From: Unio delphinus
Lineage: Eukaryota > Mollusca > Bivalvia > Unionida > Unionidae
Assembly (NCBI GenBank): GCA_029339505.1
Contig: JAQISU010000245.1
Location: forward strand, 620,001 to 684,000
DNA: 64,000 nt
Direction: 5' to 3'
The notes under the pieces are model-generated. The model did not search any database, was not told the origin of the DNA, and was given only the letters and a program-made list of their open reading frames with translations. Numbering within the stretch: the stretch's first letter is position 1; each line of letters begins with the position of its first letter. The position numbers and the translations under genes are program-made. This document shows, one piece after another, positions 1 to 10,210 of the stretch.

Positions 1-187
1 TGGTAAACGATACAGAGAGTTGAAGTGCTATTATGATAATAGAGTTAAAAACTCCATCAAAAATTCCGTCAAGGACTCCATCAAAGATTCTGACTCTGAC
101 CTTGACTGTGTCAGCGTCCTTGACAGCGTCAATGACAAAATCATAAGAACACCTCAAGACTATATTGATAGATTCCCAAGTAAATGA
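1..187 (+). pseudogene. Unit A small Cys/His, Ser-Lys-Asp-rich protein, 3' part only
   Basis: This is the last ~62 codons of the small protein seen complete in units B and C; the 5' part lies outside the window. It reads as repeats of (Asn/Asp)-Ser-(Ile/Val)-Lys encoded by a 12-bp DNA repeat, then an Asp/Ser-rich segment, and ends in RFPSK and a TGA at 185-187. The HNH gene follows 43 bp downstream on the same strand. Function is unknown. Confidence 0.6.
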
Positions 188-230
188 TTCAACCAAATAA
201 TTAATTAGACAAATAGTATTTAGTATATAA

Positions 231-540
231 ATGACCCAAGAGTTGCAACCACATCCCGTGATTACCAGTTATGACGCATCTCGTGACGGTATTGTCAGAC
301 ACCACAGACTGAAGAACCCAGTTAGTGTTGTGAATACTCATGGATATTTAAAGTTTGTAGCTGGAGGGAAAACTTATTATTGTCATCGATTCGTCTACGA
401 GGTGTTTAACGGATTGATCAAGGATGGTTTTGTTATTGATCATATAAATGGTATAAAAACTGATAATTCTTTATCGAATCTACAAGCTATTTCAATAAGT
501 GAAAACAATAAACCAGGAGAGACTGGGAAACACTCGAAAA
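231..540 (+). pseudogene. Unit A HNH endonuclease, truncated by an internal deletion
   Basis: The first ~103 codons are collinear with the intact unit B protein, including the HNH core (CHRFVYEVF then DHINGIKTDNSLSNLQ). After GKHSK the reading frame jumps into unrelated sequence: from about 541 onward the DNA matches unit B from about 6,250, the antisense of the helicase 3' end. The C-terminal DNA-binding module is therefore lost. The chimeric frame adds a few residues before its stop at 581. Only a single base of microhomology is visible at the junction, consistent with end-joining. The start is an ATG preceded immediately by TATATAA. Confidence 0.8.
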
Positions 541-1593
541 TATCATCGCTGACAATATCACTTATTGTAGTGTCGTTATAGTCTAAAATAACTCTTCGAT
601 GTTGATTTATTCTTCATACTCTGGACACCGCAAGATAAACTAAATTCGACCACTCGATGTGATTATCTATGATCCAAACAATTGTATCGGATATAGTCAA
701 TCCCTGCGAAGAATGTATCGTCGCTGCGTATCCTAACTTCAATGGGGATTTATCAGCGCGCAATGCATCTTTGACAACACTGATATCAACCAACACAATA
801 TCATTTAACATGAGATTTTGTTTTTCACTTTGTCCAGGAATATCAACTTCGATATTTTGCCTTCGTGTATCTTTGGGTCTATAAAACAGTGTCACTGGAA
901 GTGTTGCAAATTTTTCTTTATGCGTATTAAATAACTTCATCTGAAGTGTGTCTCTATCTTTCTACTTGCCACTATCAAATCATTTGGTCTCCACGCTTCC
1001 CAGAAATCATTTAATGGGGTTTCTGAAATTATTTCAAACGATATTTCACATTGGATTCTATCCGGTTGTAAACTGATTAGTTTCTTGAACTCGCGTAATT
1101 GTTCATCAAGTGATCTATGATCAGGACTAATTTCTTCATAATAGTCTACAAAATTCTTTAGCCAATCATGTGGAGACAAACTGACACATGGTGGTGGTTG
1201 ACCATGATCGCCACACATTATCACTTTTGTATTTGCTAGCAATAACAAGTTCAGAATCCTTTGTAATACATCTAACGACACCGTGCATATCTCATACCAA
1301 ATAATGATTTCAGGAATTTATTTTTCGTCCATTCGATCAGGAGTCCATTCGTCACCTTTCCATCGAAAGAAACTATGATAAGTGCAAGCATTAATTCCTC
1401 GTTCTGTCATCTCTCTTGCAATTCTGTGTGTTGGTGTTAGCACAATCATGTTTGATTTCCCTCCAAATAATTCAATCGCACGAGTCGTCTTTCCTGACCC
1501 ACAACAGCCGTTTAAGTAACTGGTTTTATATCTACATATTGGATCGGAACACGACGGTGCATTAGATAGTTCTGATATCTGATTATTTTTCAA
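541..1593 (-). pseudogene. Unit A superfamily-1 DNA helicase (Pif1/RecD-like), broken
   Basis: Reading right to left, the helicase motifs appear in order: Walker A GCCGSGKTT, motif Ia VLTPTHRIAREM, then THSFF-type residues (TYHSFFRW), motif III MCGDHGQPPP, motif V TIHSSQGLT and motif VI YLAVSRV. Together they indicate an ATP-dependent DNA helicase of the Pif1/RecD group. At least three breaks are visible: a frame change between motif Ia and the motif II region, a 4-bp loss relative to unit B near 957 that shifts frame, and a TGA where unit B has CGA right after motif VI. The C-terminus (about 27 codons) was removed by the deletion at 541. It lies directly downstream of the polymerase region on the same strand, so the two may once have been one long gene. 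Confidence 0.8.
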
Positions 1594-1674
1594 GTAATTG
1601 TTTTCAATTGTAACATCTGCTGATTGGGAGTAATCACACAGTATTTCTCTTTTAATTCTCCATGATCCCTAACT

Positions 1675-3713
1675 CTAGTCTGAATTAGTGAATTCAGCTA
1701 CTGCTTCGCTATATTTTACGTTTATATAAAATGAATCAGTGGCTACTCTAAATGGGGTGTCAGGAAATCTATTTATCATAAAAAAGTAAATTAATAGTAG
1801 CACAAACCAGCAAATACGACCTAAGGTTAACGTATTTAGGAGTTTCTCCATCTGTGTAAGTAACAATTGGACCTCATTTGGTTCCATCGGATAAGAAAGC
1901 GCCTTTACGATCGACGTATATACCCCTAGATGTTACATCTGCGATTATAAAATCGTATTCAGCGTCATCTATAATCAACCGCGAAGAATATCGTTTGTGG
2001 TCGTATTTTCCACCTTGTGTGAATTAACCAATTATTCCTTTACCAAGATCTTTTGCGTGTTTATTTCTAACTTGTAAGATTTCTTTGGACCATTTCACGA
2101 TATATTCTTCGTCGAGATTCGGGAATTGTGTTTTGCTTTCGGTGATTATACTATCTAGACTATCGGGTTGTGGTAACCAGACTTCAGTCTGCGCTCGTTT
2201 TGGTATAATTGCTTTACTAATAATCAGCGATATCAGCGTTTTAGAATCAATCATATTCCGTAATAACACTATTGGCATCCAGTGTTTTTAAGAGATGTGT
2301 CTACCAAACCAAACATAACAACACGGATGAAGTCCTTTAGCCAATTCAAATAATACCACACGAGCGAATCCGGTTAAATCAAAATCGGGCAGTGGTCCAT
2401 TAATCGCAACACGGGTCATCTCATATGTGGGATGTGCAAATTATTTTCAAGTACTCAGAGCACTCTCCGTACCCAACACGCAACCATATCAACCGAAATA
2501 ATATTTTTAGGGTCGTATTTTTTGTATTCCATAATCCACCATGGTTGTACTCGATGCAGCTTGATTCGATATCTGAGAGAAATTCTGCGTGTTATGGTTC
2601 CCATAGATTTCTCGTTCTCGTAAAATGAGCTGCAACTGACGGAATTGTAAAACAGTTTGTTAATAATTGTTCGTCGTAATCCGATGAAAAACAACTAGCT
2701 AGTTTCTTCATCTCGTTGTGGAAGGCTTCATTACGGTTAAAATCGCCATTGGGTCTTACAAATCGATCGAATTTACTCTCCTCGTCTTCAAAACTGTGAA
2801 GTAACCACACTGACACATGATCTTTGTTTACTTAACTCGTAAATAAAATCAAATAAATTTCCTGTCTAATATTTTATTCTAATATCCCGCGGAAATATTG
2901 TTAACGCAGGTGTCCTCACGTGTTAGTTATGGTCAATAATTTTTTTTGGAGCTCTTTTTGATTTATATTTTGATTCGTGTAATACCTCTCCTGTTATCGT
3001 CATTACAGTTATTGGGAATCTTAATGGTGTTTCTAATTTAGTTACATCTTGAATTGTTGCTCCGCTCTCCTTCACTGTTAATCCCCATTCGTTTATTTTT
3101 TTGTGTCTTAGATCCGTCAATTTGTTTCCACGCAAATCATTTGTGAAGTGTTCTATTATTCGTTCTGCTACACAATTTATCCTTGGCGAATATTTCATTG
3201 GTTTTAGTTTTTCAATACTCGATTTATCATTTATCGGATAGATTCCATAAATAACTGCTGTTACAGGATAGTATCTCTCGTAATACGGTTTGTCGATTCC
3301 GGTCAGAATTCCTAGTTTCGAAACCTGACTCACAGTGACAGTTCTCTTATTTTTCAAGATGGGTTCAAATTTGTCGCGTATAATCCAATTCCCTGTTTCA
3401 TTGTGGATAATGAATTTCACTCCAAAAAATACATTTTCTTGTCAAGATGTGAAATTATCACTGCTGCTCTTTCGTCGTTCATGGTAGCATCAACACTACC
3501 ATCAATTCAAAATGTCGACCCTCAGCGAGATCCTCCATCGCGCTTGAATTCATTAAAACCATCACGGATTTTACCTATCATGCTTCTATCACTTACTAGA
3601 CTCTTTGGTAGATCAGTGTAGACTCTATCGAGATTGAATTCAACATTTGTCCAAGGGGTAATTTTCGATAATCTCTCGAACTCCTCCCTGCTATAATTAA
3701 AACAAGTATTCAA
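1675..3713 (-). pseudogene. Unit A DNA polymerase region (family-B-like), fragmented
   Basis: Several minus-strand fragments follow one another in gene order: 3,713-3,522, 3,420-2,923, 2,816-2,455, 2,278-2,024 and 1,887-1,675. The segment with IISVDMVACW resembles polymerase motif A. The last one contains RVATDSFYI, the position of the B-family motif C (normally YxDTDS). The N-terminal 165-residue piece carries no motif I can name. Frameshifts and stops separate the fragments, including one just after VACW that unit B shares. The helicase begins ~80 bp beyond the last fragment. Assignment to a virus/transposon B-family polymerase rests on motif order and on linkage to helicase and integrase; a divergent primase-polymerase is the alternative. 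Confidence 0.55.
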
Positions 3714-3735
3714 ATAAAGAATTTAATATATAATG
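3714..3735. promoter_or_regulatory. Divergent AT-rich promoter between polymerase and Cys/His genes (unit B)
   Basis: Only about 20 bp separate the beginning of the minus-strand polymerase reading frame from the ATG of the plus-strand Cys/His gene. The gap is almost entirely A/T and ends in ATATATAATG, so a TATA-like run touches the start codon. Unit C has the equivalent at about 9,375-9,395. If transcribed, this would be a compact bidirectional start region. Confidence 0.35.
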
Positions 3736-4081
3736 AATCGTTGCAAATGGCTTATGATAGGATAAGTAACCGCTTGTTACAAATCATGCAGAAATGAATT
3801 CTGTGGACATCATTTGCAATGTGTACGTCGTAGAAGATTAGGTCCGCAGTGGGGTAGGTGTGCGTGGTAAATTGCAGTTGTGTCTCTATTGTGGTGGTAA
3901 ACGATACAGAGAGTTGAAGTGCTATTATGATAATAGAGTTAAAAACTCCATCAAAAATTCCGTCAAGGACTCCATAAAAGATTCTGACTCTGACCTTGAC
4001 TGTGTCAGCGTCCTTGACAGCGTCAATGACAAAATCATAAGAACACCTCAAGACTATAATGATAGATTCCCAAGTAAATGA
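3733..4081 (+). pseudogene. Unit B small Cys/His protein with Ser/Asp/Lys repeat tail, broken
   Basis: The start MNRCKW is followed by a cysteine/histidine cluster (C-K-x-C-x4-C-G-H-H) that suggests a small zinc-binding domain, then a basic stretch (RRRR), another CxxC (CLYCGG) and a repetitive Asn/Asp-Ser-Ile/Val-Lys tail. A TAA at codon 11 and a frame change near 3,860 break it; unit C lacks the early stop. The tail ends in RFPSK at 4,081. I do not recognise the family. Small Cys/His proteins of this kind occur in large DNA viruses and transposons, but the resemblance is only in layout. The HNH gene starts 43 bp later, so the two may share a transcript. Confidence 0.5.
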
Positions 4082-4104
4082 TTCAACCAAATAATTGATT
4101 AGAC

Positions 4105-4127
4105 AAATAGTATTTAGTATATAAATG
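4105..4127 (+). promoter_or_regulatory. TATA-like element overlapping the HNH start codon
   Basis: The sequence AGTATATAAATG places a TATATAA run directly against the ATG at 4,125. The identical string precedes the HNH genes at 231 and 9,773. TAAATG also resembles late promoter/initiator elements of some large DNA viruses, but that is only a similarity of form. Confidence 0.35.
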
Positions 4128-4541
4128 AACCAAGAATTGCAACCACATCCCTTGATTACCAGTTATGACGCATCTCGTGACGGTATTGTCAGACACCACA
4201 GACTGAAGAACCCAGTTGGTGTTGTGAATACTCATGGATATTTGAAGTTTGTAGCTGGAGGGAAAACTTATTATTGTCATCGATTCGTCTACGAGGTGTT
4301 TAACGGATTGATCAAGGATGGTTTTGTTATTGATCATATAAATGGTATAAAAACTGATAATTCTTTATCGAATCTACAAGCTATTTCAATAAGTGAAAAC
4401 AATAAACCAGGAGAGACTGGGAAACACTCGAAAAATTCGAAACCCATAAAATCATTTAATACAGAAAATAACGAGCAAATAGTATTTCAATCAATGACTA
4501 AAGCCAGAAAATATTTCGATATTTGTATACCCTCAGTATGA
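4125..4541 (+). CDS. Unit B HNH homing-type endonuclease
   Basis: This is an intact 138-codon frame. The N-terminus (about residues 10-35, ITSYDASRDGIVRHHR) looks like a NUMOD4-type module. The HNH nuclease core follows at about 48-90: CHRFVYEVFNG, then FVIDHINGIKTDNSLSNLQ with the His-Asn pair and the final Asn expected of a beta-beta-alpha metal active site. The C-terminus (about 118-138, QSMTKARKYFDICIPSV) resembles the IENR1/NUMOD1 DNA-binding helix. This three-part layout is typical of phage and giant-virus homing endonucleases, which cut DNA at a specific site. The frame ends in TGA where unit C reads on, so the final residues may be lost. The Cys/His gene lies 43 bp upstream. Confidence 0.85.
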   Translation: MNQELQPHPLITSYDASRDGIVRHHRLKNPVGVVNTHGYLKFVAGGKTYYCHRFVYEVFNGLIKDGFVIDHINGIKTDNSLSNLQAISISENNKPGETGKHSKNSKPIKSFNTENNEQIVFQSMTKARKYFDICIPSV

Positions 4542-5214
4542 AAAGTAGCAGAGAATATAACCCGATCGGCTTATTCTAACAAATGTAAAACAGAATTCAA
4601 TTTACATACGTCTGACGGGGAATAACTCGTGTAGGCTTGTGTGTGTGGTTTGAAACAATGATAACTCTTTTGTTTTAGTCACGGATCTCAATGGGATAAT
4701 GTTTTTTTCTTGTGGTTTAATGTTTCATCGGGTAGAAGTTTTCCGCATAAGGCAATCTCTTGTATCAGTTTCATAGTTTGAGGCTGAGTACCGTTTTGTT
4801 ACATCTTGTCAGTTTTTTTTGGGGGGGGTGTCAAAGATGCCATCTGGTTGCGGTCAAATTGATATAATGATGACACAATTCCCTATAGACTACTGGAGTG
4901 AAACAACACAACCCTGATTGCCCTACATGTACCCAAATTCATTCCTAACACGGAAAGGAAAACCACAACAATAACAATAACAGATTTGTCGAAAATAACA
5001 AAGTGGATTCAAGAATTGAAAAATATAACACAGCATACAAAATAAGTGATTGATACACACATATCACATTCTCAAAGAGGATACTGGAATGGTAAAGCAG
5101 CAATCGGTAATCTCGCTAGAGCCGCAAAGGTGAGAAAATAACACTGCAGCGGATTGGTTATCCAAACAGGCGATATGGCAAATTTATCTACCACTGCCTA
5201 AACAAATTAACTAC
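4542..5214 (+). other. Spacer between HNH and integrase, with remnants of the integrase N-terminus
   Basis: Most of this stretch is noncoding, with a T8G7 homopolymer junction near 4,815. From about 5,080 it contains coding-like pieces in different frames (RGYW, GKAAIGNLARAAKV, IYHCLNK) leading into the integrase core. The integrase probably began around here before frameshifts accumulated. Unit C has the same spacer at 10,211-10,833. Confidence 0.45.
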
Positions 5215-5943
5215 TTGCATTTTGATGTCAGCGCACTGAATGGTATTAATCAGGCTGATATATTATTTCTGCTGCATGAGGGTGTTTACAAGTATGCGCT
5301 AGCCGTAGTTGATGTTGCGAGTCGATACAAACAAGCACAACCTCTAAACACGAATTCATCATCTGAAGTTACTTCTGCGTTTGAAAGGATTTATCGAAGG
5401 GATCCTCTGCATTGGCCAAATCTATTGCAAGTTGATCTTGGCAAGGAATTTCAGGGTGCAGTGTTATCAACAATGAAGAAACATAATGTCATCATCAGAC
5501 GAGGAGATACTGCATTACATCATGATCAGGCAATTGTTGAACGATTTAATCGGACACGTGCTGAGCAGTTATTTGGATATCAATACGTGAAGGAATGTAT
5601 TCCGGATAAACGATCTCGTGAATGGGTTAAGAGATTACCAGGCGTAATTATGGCGCTAAATAATGAGATTACACGAACAATTAATATGAAAAATAACGCG
5701 ATTTAAAAAAAAGTATATACCCGTAAACCACAAAGTGATTTTTCAAAACAACCAATACTCGGCAATGTCACTGTAAGATATTTATATGAACCAGGAGAGC
5801 TCGAAGGTGTCAAAAAAAGAACTACTGATCCTTTTTGGAGTGTTACTACGCATAAAATATCTAGTATAACGAGATCTATGGGTAGACCGCCAGTCTATAG
5901 ATTAGATTCAACTGCTCCTCAGCGAGGATTTACTCGTGGATAA
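5215..5943 (+). pseudogene. Unit B retrovirus-like (rve) DDE integrase, frameshifted near its C-terminus
   Basis: The catalytic core is nearly intact over 163 codons. The first Asp is in HFDVSAL (residue 4), the second in LLQVDLGKEF (74) and the Glu in AIVERFNRT (109), giving 34 residues between the last two, close to the classical D,D-35-E spacing. VVDVASRYKQAQPL is the usual second-strand signature of rve integrases. The core frame stops at 5,706; a shifted frame from 5,712 to 5,943 encodes a plausible C-terminal domain (RYLYEPGELEG, then FWSVTTHKI). The product would join element ends to chromosomal DNA. It most resembles integrases of Maverick/Polinton-type elements rather than LTR retroelements, since no reverse transcriptase is present in the unit. 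No ATG exists at the core start, so the true N-terminus lies upstream. Confidence 0.85.
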
Positions 5944-6168
5944 CTACATGTGATACCCGTGGATACTCAATTACCGCCGCATGGTCTTAACTAGCACCTC
6001 TGAGTCTGTTACACTCAAGACAAGTCAGCATCACATTATCTCTGGTATGACCAATACTGCTATTTTTTCTGTCTTCGGTATATTGGTGAGGATCTTTATC
6101 CGACCAACACCAACGCATTATACAATTGCAACTCATGCTGTGATTATTCTGTTGTTGTTTCAGTGTGA

Positions 6169-7280
6169 TTATAAAATCGGCATCAATGTCAATCTTTCTG
6201 TTATTTTTTTCGTCCTGTTGTTTATAACCAGAGATTTTTTATTGATTATATCATCGCTGACAATATCACTTATTGTAGTGTCGTTATAGTCTAAAATAAC
6301 TCTTCGATGTTGATTTATTCTTCGTACTCTGGACACCGCAAGATAAACTAAATTCGACCAAACAATTGTATCGGATATAGTCAATCCCTGCGAAGAATGT
6401 ATCGTCGCTGCATATCCTAACTTCAATGGGGATTTATCAGCACGCAATGCATCTTCAACAACACTGATATCAACCAACACAATATCATTTAACACGAGAT
6501 TCTGTTTTTCACTTTGTCCAGGAATATCAACTTCGATATTTTGTCTTCGTATATCTTTGGGTCTATAACACAGCGGCACTGGAAGTGTTGCAAATTTTTC
6601 TTTATGCGTATTAAATAACTTCATCTAAAGTGTGTCTCTGACTATCTTTCTACTTGCCACTATCAAATCATTTGGTCTCCACGCTTCCCAGAAATCATTT
6701 AATGGGGTTTCTGAAATTATTTCAAACGATATTTCACATTGGATTCTATCCGGTTGTAAACTGATTAGTTTCTTGAACTCGCGTAATTGTTCATCAAGTG
6801 ATCTATGATCAAGACTAATTTCTTCATAATAGTCTACAAAATTCTTTAGCCAATCATGTGGAGACAAACCGACACATGGTGGTGGTTGACCATGATCGCC
6901 ACACATTATCACTTTTGTATTCGCTAGCAATAACAAGTTCAGAATCCTTTGTAATACATCTAACGACACCGTGCATATCTCATACCAAATAATGATTTCA
7001 GAAATTTATTTTTCGCCCATTCGATCAGAGTCCATTCGTCACCTTTCCATCGAAAGAAACTATGATAAGTGCAAGCATTAATTCCTCGTTCTGTCATCTC
7101 TCTTGCAAGTCTGTGTGTTGGTGTTAGCACAATCATGTTTAACTTCCCTCCAAATAATTCAATCGCACGAGTAGTCTTTCCTGACCCACCACAGTCTTTT
7201 AAGTAACTGGTTTTATATCTACATATTGGATCGGAACACAACGGTGCATTAGATAGTTCTGATATCTGATTATTTTTCAA
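6169..7280 (-). pseudogene. Unit B superfamily-1 DNA helicase (Pif1/RecD-like)
   Basis: This is the more complete helicase copy. In gene order: Walker A DCGGSGKTT (first Gly changed to Asp relative to unit A), motif Ia VLTPTHRLAREM, TYHSFFRW, then after a frame change an IIIWYEIC stretch where motif II (usually Asp-Glu) is expected, motif III MCGDHGQPPP, motif V TIHSSQGLT, and motif VI LAVSRVRR. An in-frame TAG lies at about 6,625 between motif III and motif V. Compared with unit A it lacks 21 bp (codons DNHIE and neighbours) after TIVW. It ends convergently with the integrase, with about 225 bp between them. The role would be unwinding during element replication. Confidence 0.8.
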
Positions 7281-7361
7281 GAAATTGTTTTCAATTGTAA
7301 AATCTGCCGATTTGGAGTAATCACACAGTATTTCCCTTTTAATTCTCCATGATCCCCAACC

Positions 7362-9331
7362 CTAGTCTGAATTAGTGAATTCAGCTACTGCTTCGCTATA
7401 TTTTATGTCTATATAAAATGAATCAGTGGCTACTCTAACTGCGGTGTCAGGAAATCTATTTATCATCAAAAGTAAATTAATAGAAGCATAAGCCAGCAAA
7501 TACAATTTAAGATTAACGTATTTAGTGAGTTTCTCCATCTGTGTACGTAACAATAGGACCTCATTTGGTTCCATCGGATAAGAAAGCATCTTTACGATCG
7601 ATGTATATACCCCTAGATGTTACATCTGCGATTATAAAATCGTACTCAGCGTCATCTATAATCAACCGTGAAAAATATCGTTTGTGGTCGTATTTTCCAC
7701 CTTGTTAACCAATTATTTCTTTACCGAGATCATTTGCGTGTTTATTTCTAACTTAAAAGATTTCTTTGGACCATTTCACGATATATTCTTCGTCGAGATT
7801 GGGGAATTGTGTTTTGCTTTCGGTGATTATACTATCTAGACTATCGGGTTGTGATAACCAGACTTCAGTCTGCGCTCGATAGGTTATAAATGCTTCACTG
7901 ATAATCAGCGATATCAGCATTTTAGAATCAATCATATTCTGTAATAACACTATTGGCATCCAGTGTTTTTCAGAGATGTGTCTACCAAACCAAACATAAC
8001 ACGGATGAAGTCCTTTAGCCAATTCAAATAATACCACACGAGCGAATCCGGTTAAATCAAAATAGGGCAGTGGTCCATTAATCGCAACATGGGTCATCTC
8101 ATGTGTGGGATGTGCAAATTATTTTCAAGTACTCAGAGCACTCTCCGTACCCAACACGCAACCATATCAACCGAAATAATACTTTTAGGGTCGTATTTTG
8201 TATTCCATAATCCACTATGGCTGTACCCAATGCAGCTCGATTCGATATCTGAGAGAAATTCTGCGTGTTTTGGTTGCCATAGATTTCTCGTTCTCATGAA
8301 ATGAGCTGCAAGTGACGAAATTGTATAACAGTTTTTTAATAATTGTTCGTCGTAATCCGTTGAAAAACGACTTGCTAGTTTCTTCATCTCATTGTGGAAG
8401 GCTTCATTACGGTATAATTCGCCATTGGGTCTTACAAATTGATCGAATTTACCCTCTTCGTCTTCAAATCTGTGAAGTAACAACACTGACACAGGATCTA
8501 TTTTTTCTTAACTCGTAAATAAAATAAAATAAATTTCCCGTGTAATATTTTATGGTTCTATCCCGCGGAAATATTGTTAACGCAGGTGTCCTCACGTGTT
8601 AGTTATGGTCAATAATTTTGACTTGAGCTCCTTTTGATTTATATTTTGATTCGTGTAATATCTCTCCCGTTAACGTCATTATGGTTATTTGGAATCTTAA
8701 TGATGTTTCTAATTTGGTTATATCTTGAATCGTTGTTCCGCTCTCCTTCACTGTTAATCCCCATTCGTTTATTTTTTTGTCAATTTGTTTCAACGCAACG
8801 CATTTGTTAAGTGTTCTATTATTCGTTCCACTACACAATTAATCATTGATGAATATTTCATTGGTTTTAGTTTTTCAATACTCTGTTTATTATTTATCAG
8901 ATAGATTCCATAAACAACTGCTGTTACTGGATAGGACCTCTCGTAATACGGTTTGTCAATTCCAGTCAGAATTCCTGGTTTGGAATCCTGACTCAGTGAC
9001 AGTTCTCCTTTTTTTCAAGATGGGTTCAAATTTGTGGCGTATAATCCAATTCCCCGTTTCTGAGCGGATAATGAATTTCACTCTAAAAAAATACTTTTTC
9101 TTGTGAAGATGTGAAATTATCACTGTTGCTCTTTCGTCGTTTATGGTAGCATCAACACTACCATCAATTCAAAATGTTGACCAACAGCGAGATGCTCCAT
9201 CGTGCTTGAATTCATTAAAACCATCACGGATTTTACCCATCATGCTTCTATCACTTATTAGACTCTTTGGTACATCAGTGGAGACTATCGAGATTGAATT
9301 CAACATTTTTCCAAGGGGTAATTTTCGATAA
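7362..9331 (-). pseudogene. Unit B DNA polymerase region (family-B-like), fragmented
   Basis: Fragments follow the unit A order: about 9,331-9,143 is the N-terminal start region, 8,838-8,599 the N-terminal domain, 8,492-8,133 the piece ending in the motif A-like SVDMVACW, 8,097-7,753 the middle piece (FDLTGFARVVLFELAKG), and 7,589-7,362 the palm end with motif C-like RVATDSFYID. As in unit A, the frame breaks immediately after VACW and a TAG follows FTNSD; the shared breaks mean they predate the duplication. Unit B also lacks about 20 bp present in unit A near 8,795. The motif C variant has Ala-Thr-Asp-Ser in place of Asp-Thr-Asp-Ser. A replicative DNA polymerase for the element is the best reading. 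Confidence 0.55.
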
Positions 9332-9392
9332 TCTCTCAAACTCCTCCATGCTATAATTAAAACAAGTATTTAAATAAAGAATTTATTATATA

Positions 9393-9729
9393 ATGAATCA
9401 TTGCAAATGGCTTATGATAGGATCAGTAAATGCTTGTAACAAATCATGCAGAAATGAATTCTGTGGACATCATTTGCAAAGTGTACGTCGTAGAAGCTTA
9501 GGTCCACAGTGGGGTAGGTGTGCGTGGTAAATTGCAGTTGTGTCTCTATTGTGGTGGTAAACAATACAGAGAGTTGAAGCGCTATTATGATAATAGATGT
9601 TAGAACTCCATCAAAGATTCCGTCAAGGACTCCATCAAAGATTCCGACTCTGACCTTGACTGTGTCAGCGTCAATGACAAAATCATAAGAACACCTCAAG
9701 ACTATATTGATAGATTCCCAAGTAAATGA
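9393..9729 (+). pseudogene. Unit C small Cys/His protein, frameshifted
   Basis: It starts MNHCKWLMIGSVNAC and lacks the codon-11 stop of unit B, so the Cys/His cluster is readable as one piece (C-x10-C-x3-C-x4-C-x2-H). The frame then ends in a TAA after GRCAW. The repetitive tail (KDSIKDSDSDLDC) is in another frame and is 12 bp shorter than in unit B at the VSVLDS position. It ends 43 bp before the unit C HNH gene. Confidence 0.5.
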
Positions 9730-9772
9730 TTCAACCAAATAATTATTTAGACAAATAGTATTTAGTATATAA

Positions 9773-10210
9773 ATGACCCAAGAATTTCAAGCACATCCCA
9801 TGATTACCAGTTATGAAGCATCTCGTGACGGTATTGTCAGACACCGCAGACTGAAGAACCCAGTTGGTGTTGTGAATAAACATGAATATTTTAAGTTTGT
9901 AGCTGGAGGGAAAACTTATTATTGTCATCGATTCGTCTACGATGTGTTTAATGGATTGATCAAGGATGGTTTTGTTATTGATCACATAAATGGTATAAAA
10001 ACTGATAATTCTTTATCGAATCTACAAGCTATTTCTGAAAGTGAAAACAATAAACGAGGAGGGACTGGGAAACACTCAAAAAATTTGAAACCGATAAAAT
10101 CATTTAATACAGAAAGTAATGAGCAAATAGTATTTCAATCAATGACTGAAGCTGGAAAATATTTCGATATTTGTATACCCTCAGTATATAACCCGATTGG
10201 ATTTTTCTAA
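9773..10210 (+). CDS. Unit C HNH homing-type endonuclease
   Basis: This is an open frame of 145 codons, slightly longer than unit B because it reads through the C-terminal helix (MTEAGKYFDICIPSV) to YNPIGFF. The HNH core is conserved (CHRFVYDVFNG, DHINGIKTDNSLSNLQ). Most differences from units A and B are amino acid substitutions (KHEY for THGY, ESE for ISE), and the frame survives although neighbouring genes are broken. It would be a site-specific nicking or cutting enzyme. Whether it is expressed cannot be seen. Confidence 0.8.
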   Translation: MTQEFQAHPMITSYEASRDGIVRHRRLKNPVGVVNKHEYFKFVAGGKTYYCHRFVYDVFNGLIKDGFVIDHINGIKTDNSLSNLQAISESENNKRGGTGKHSKNLKPIKSFNTESNEQIVFQSMTEAGKYFDICIPSVYNPIGFF

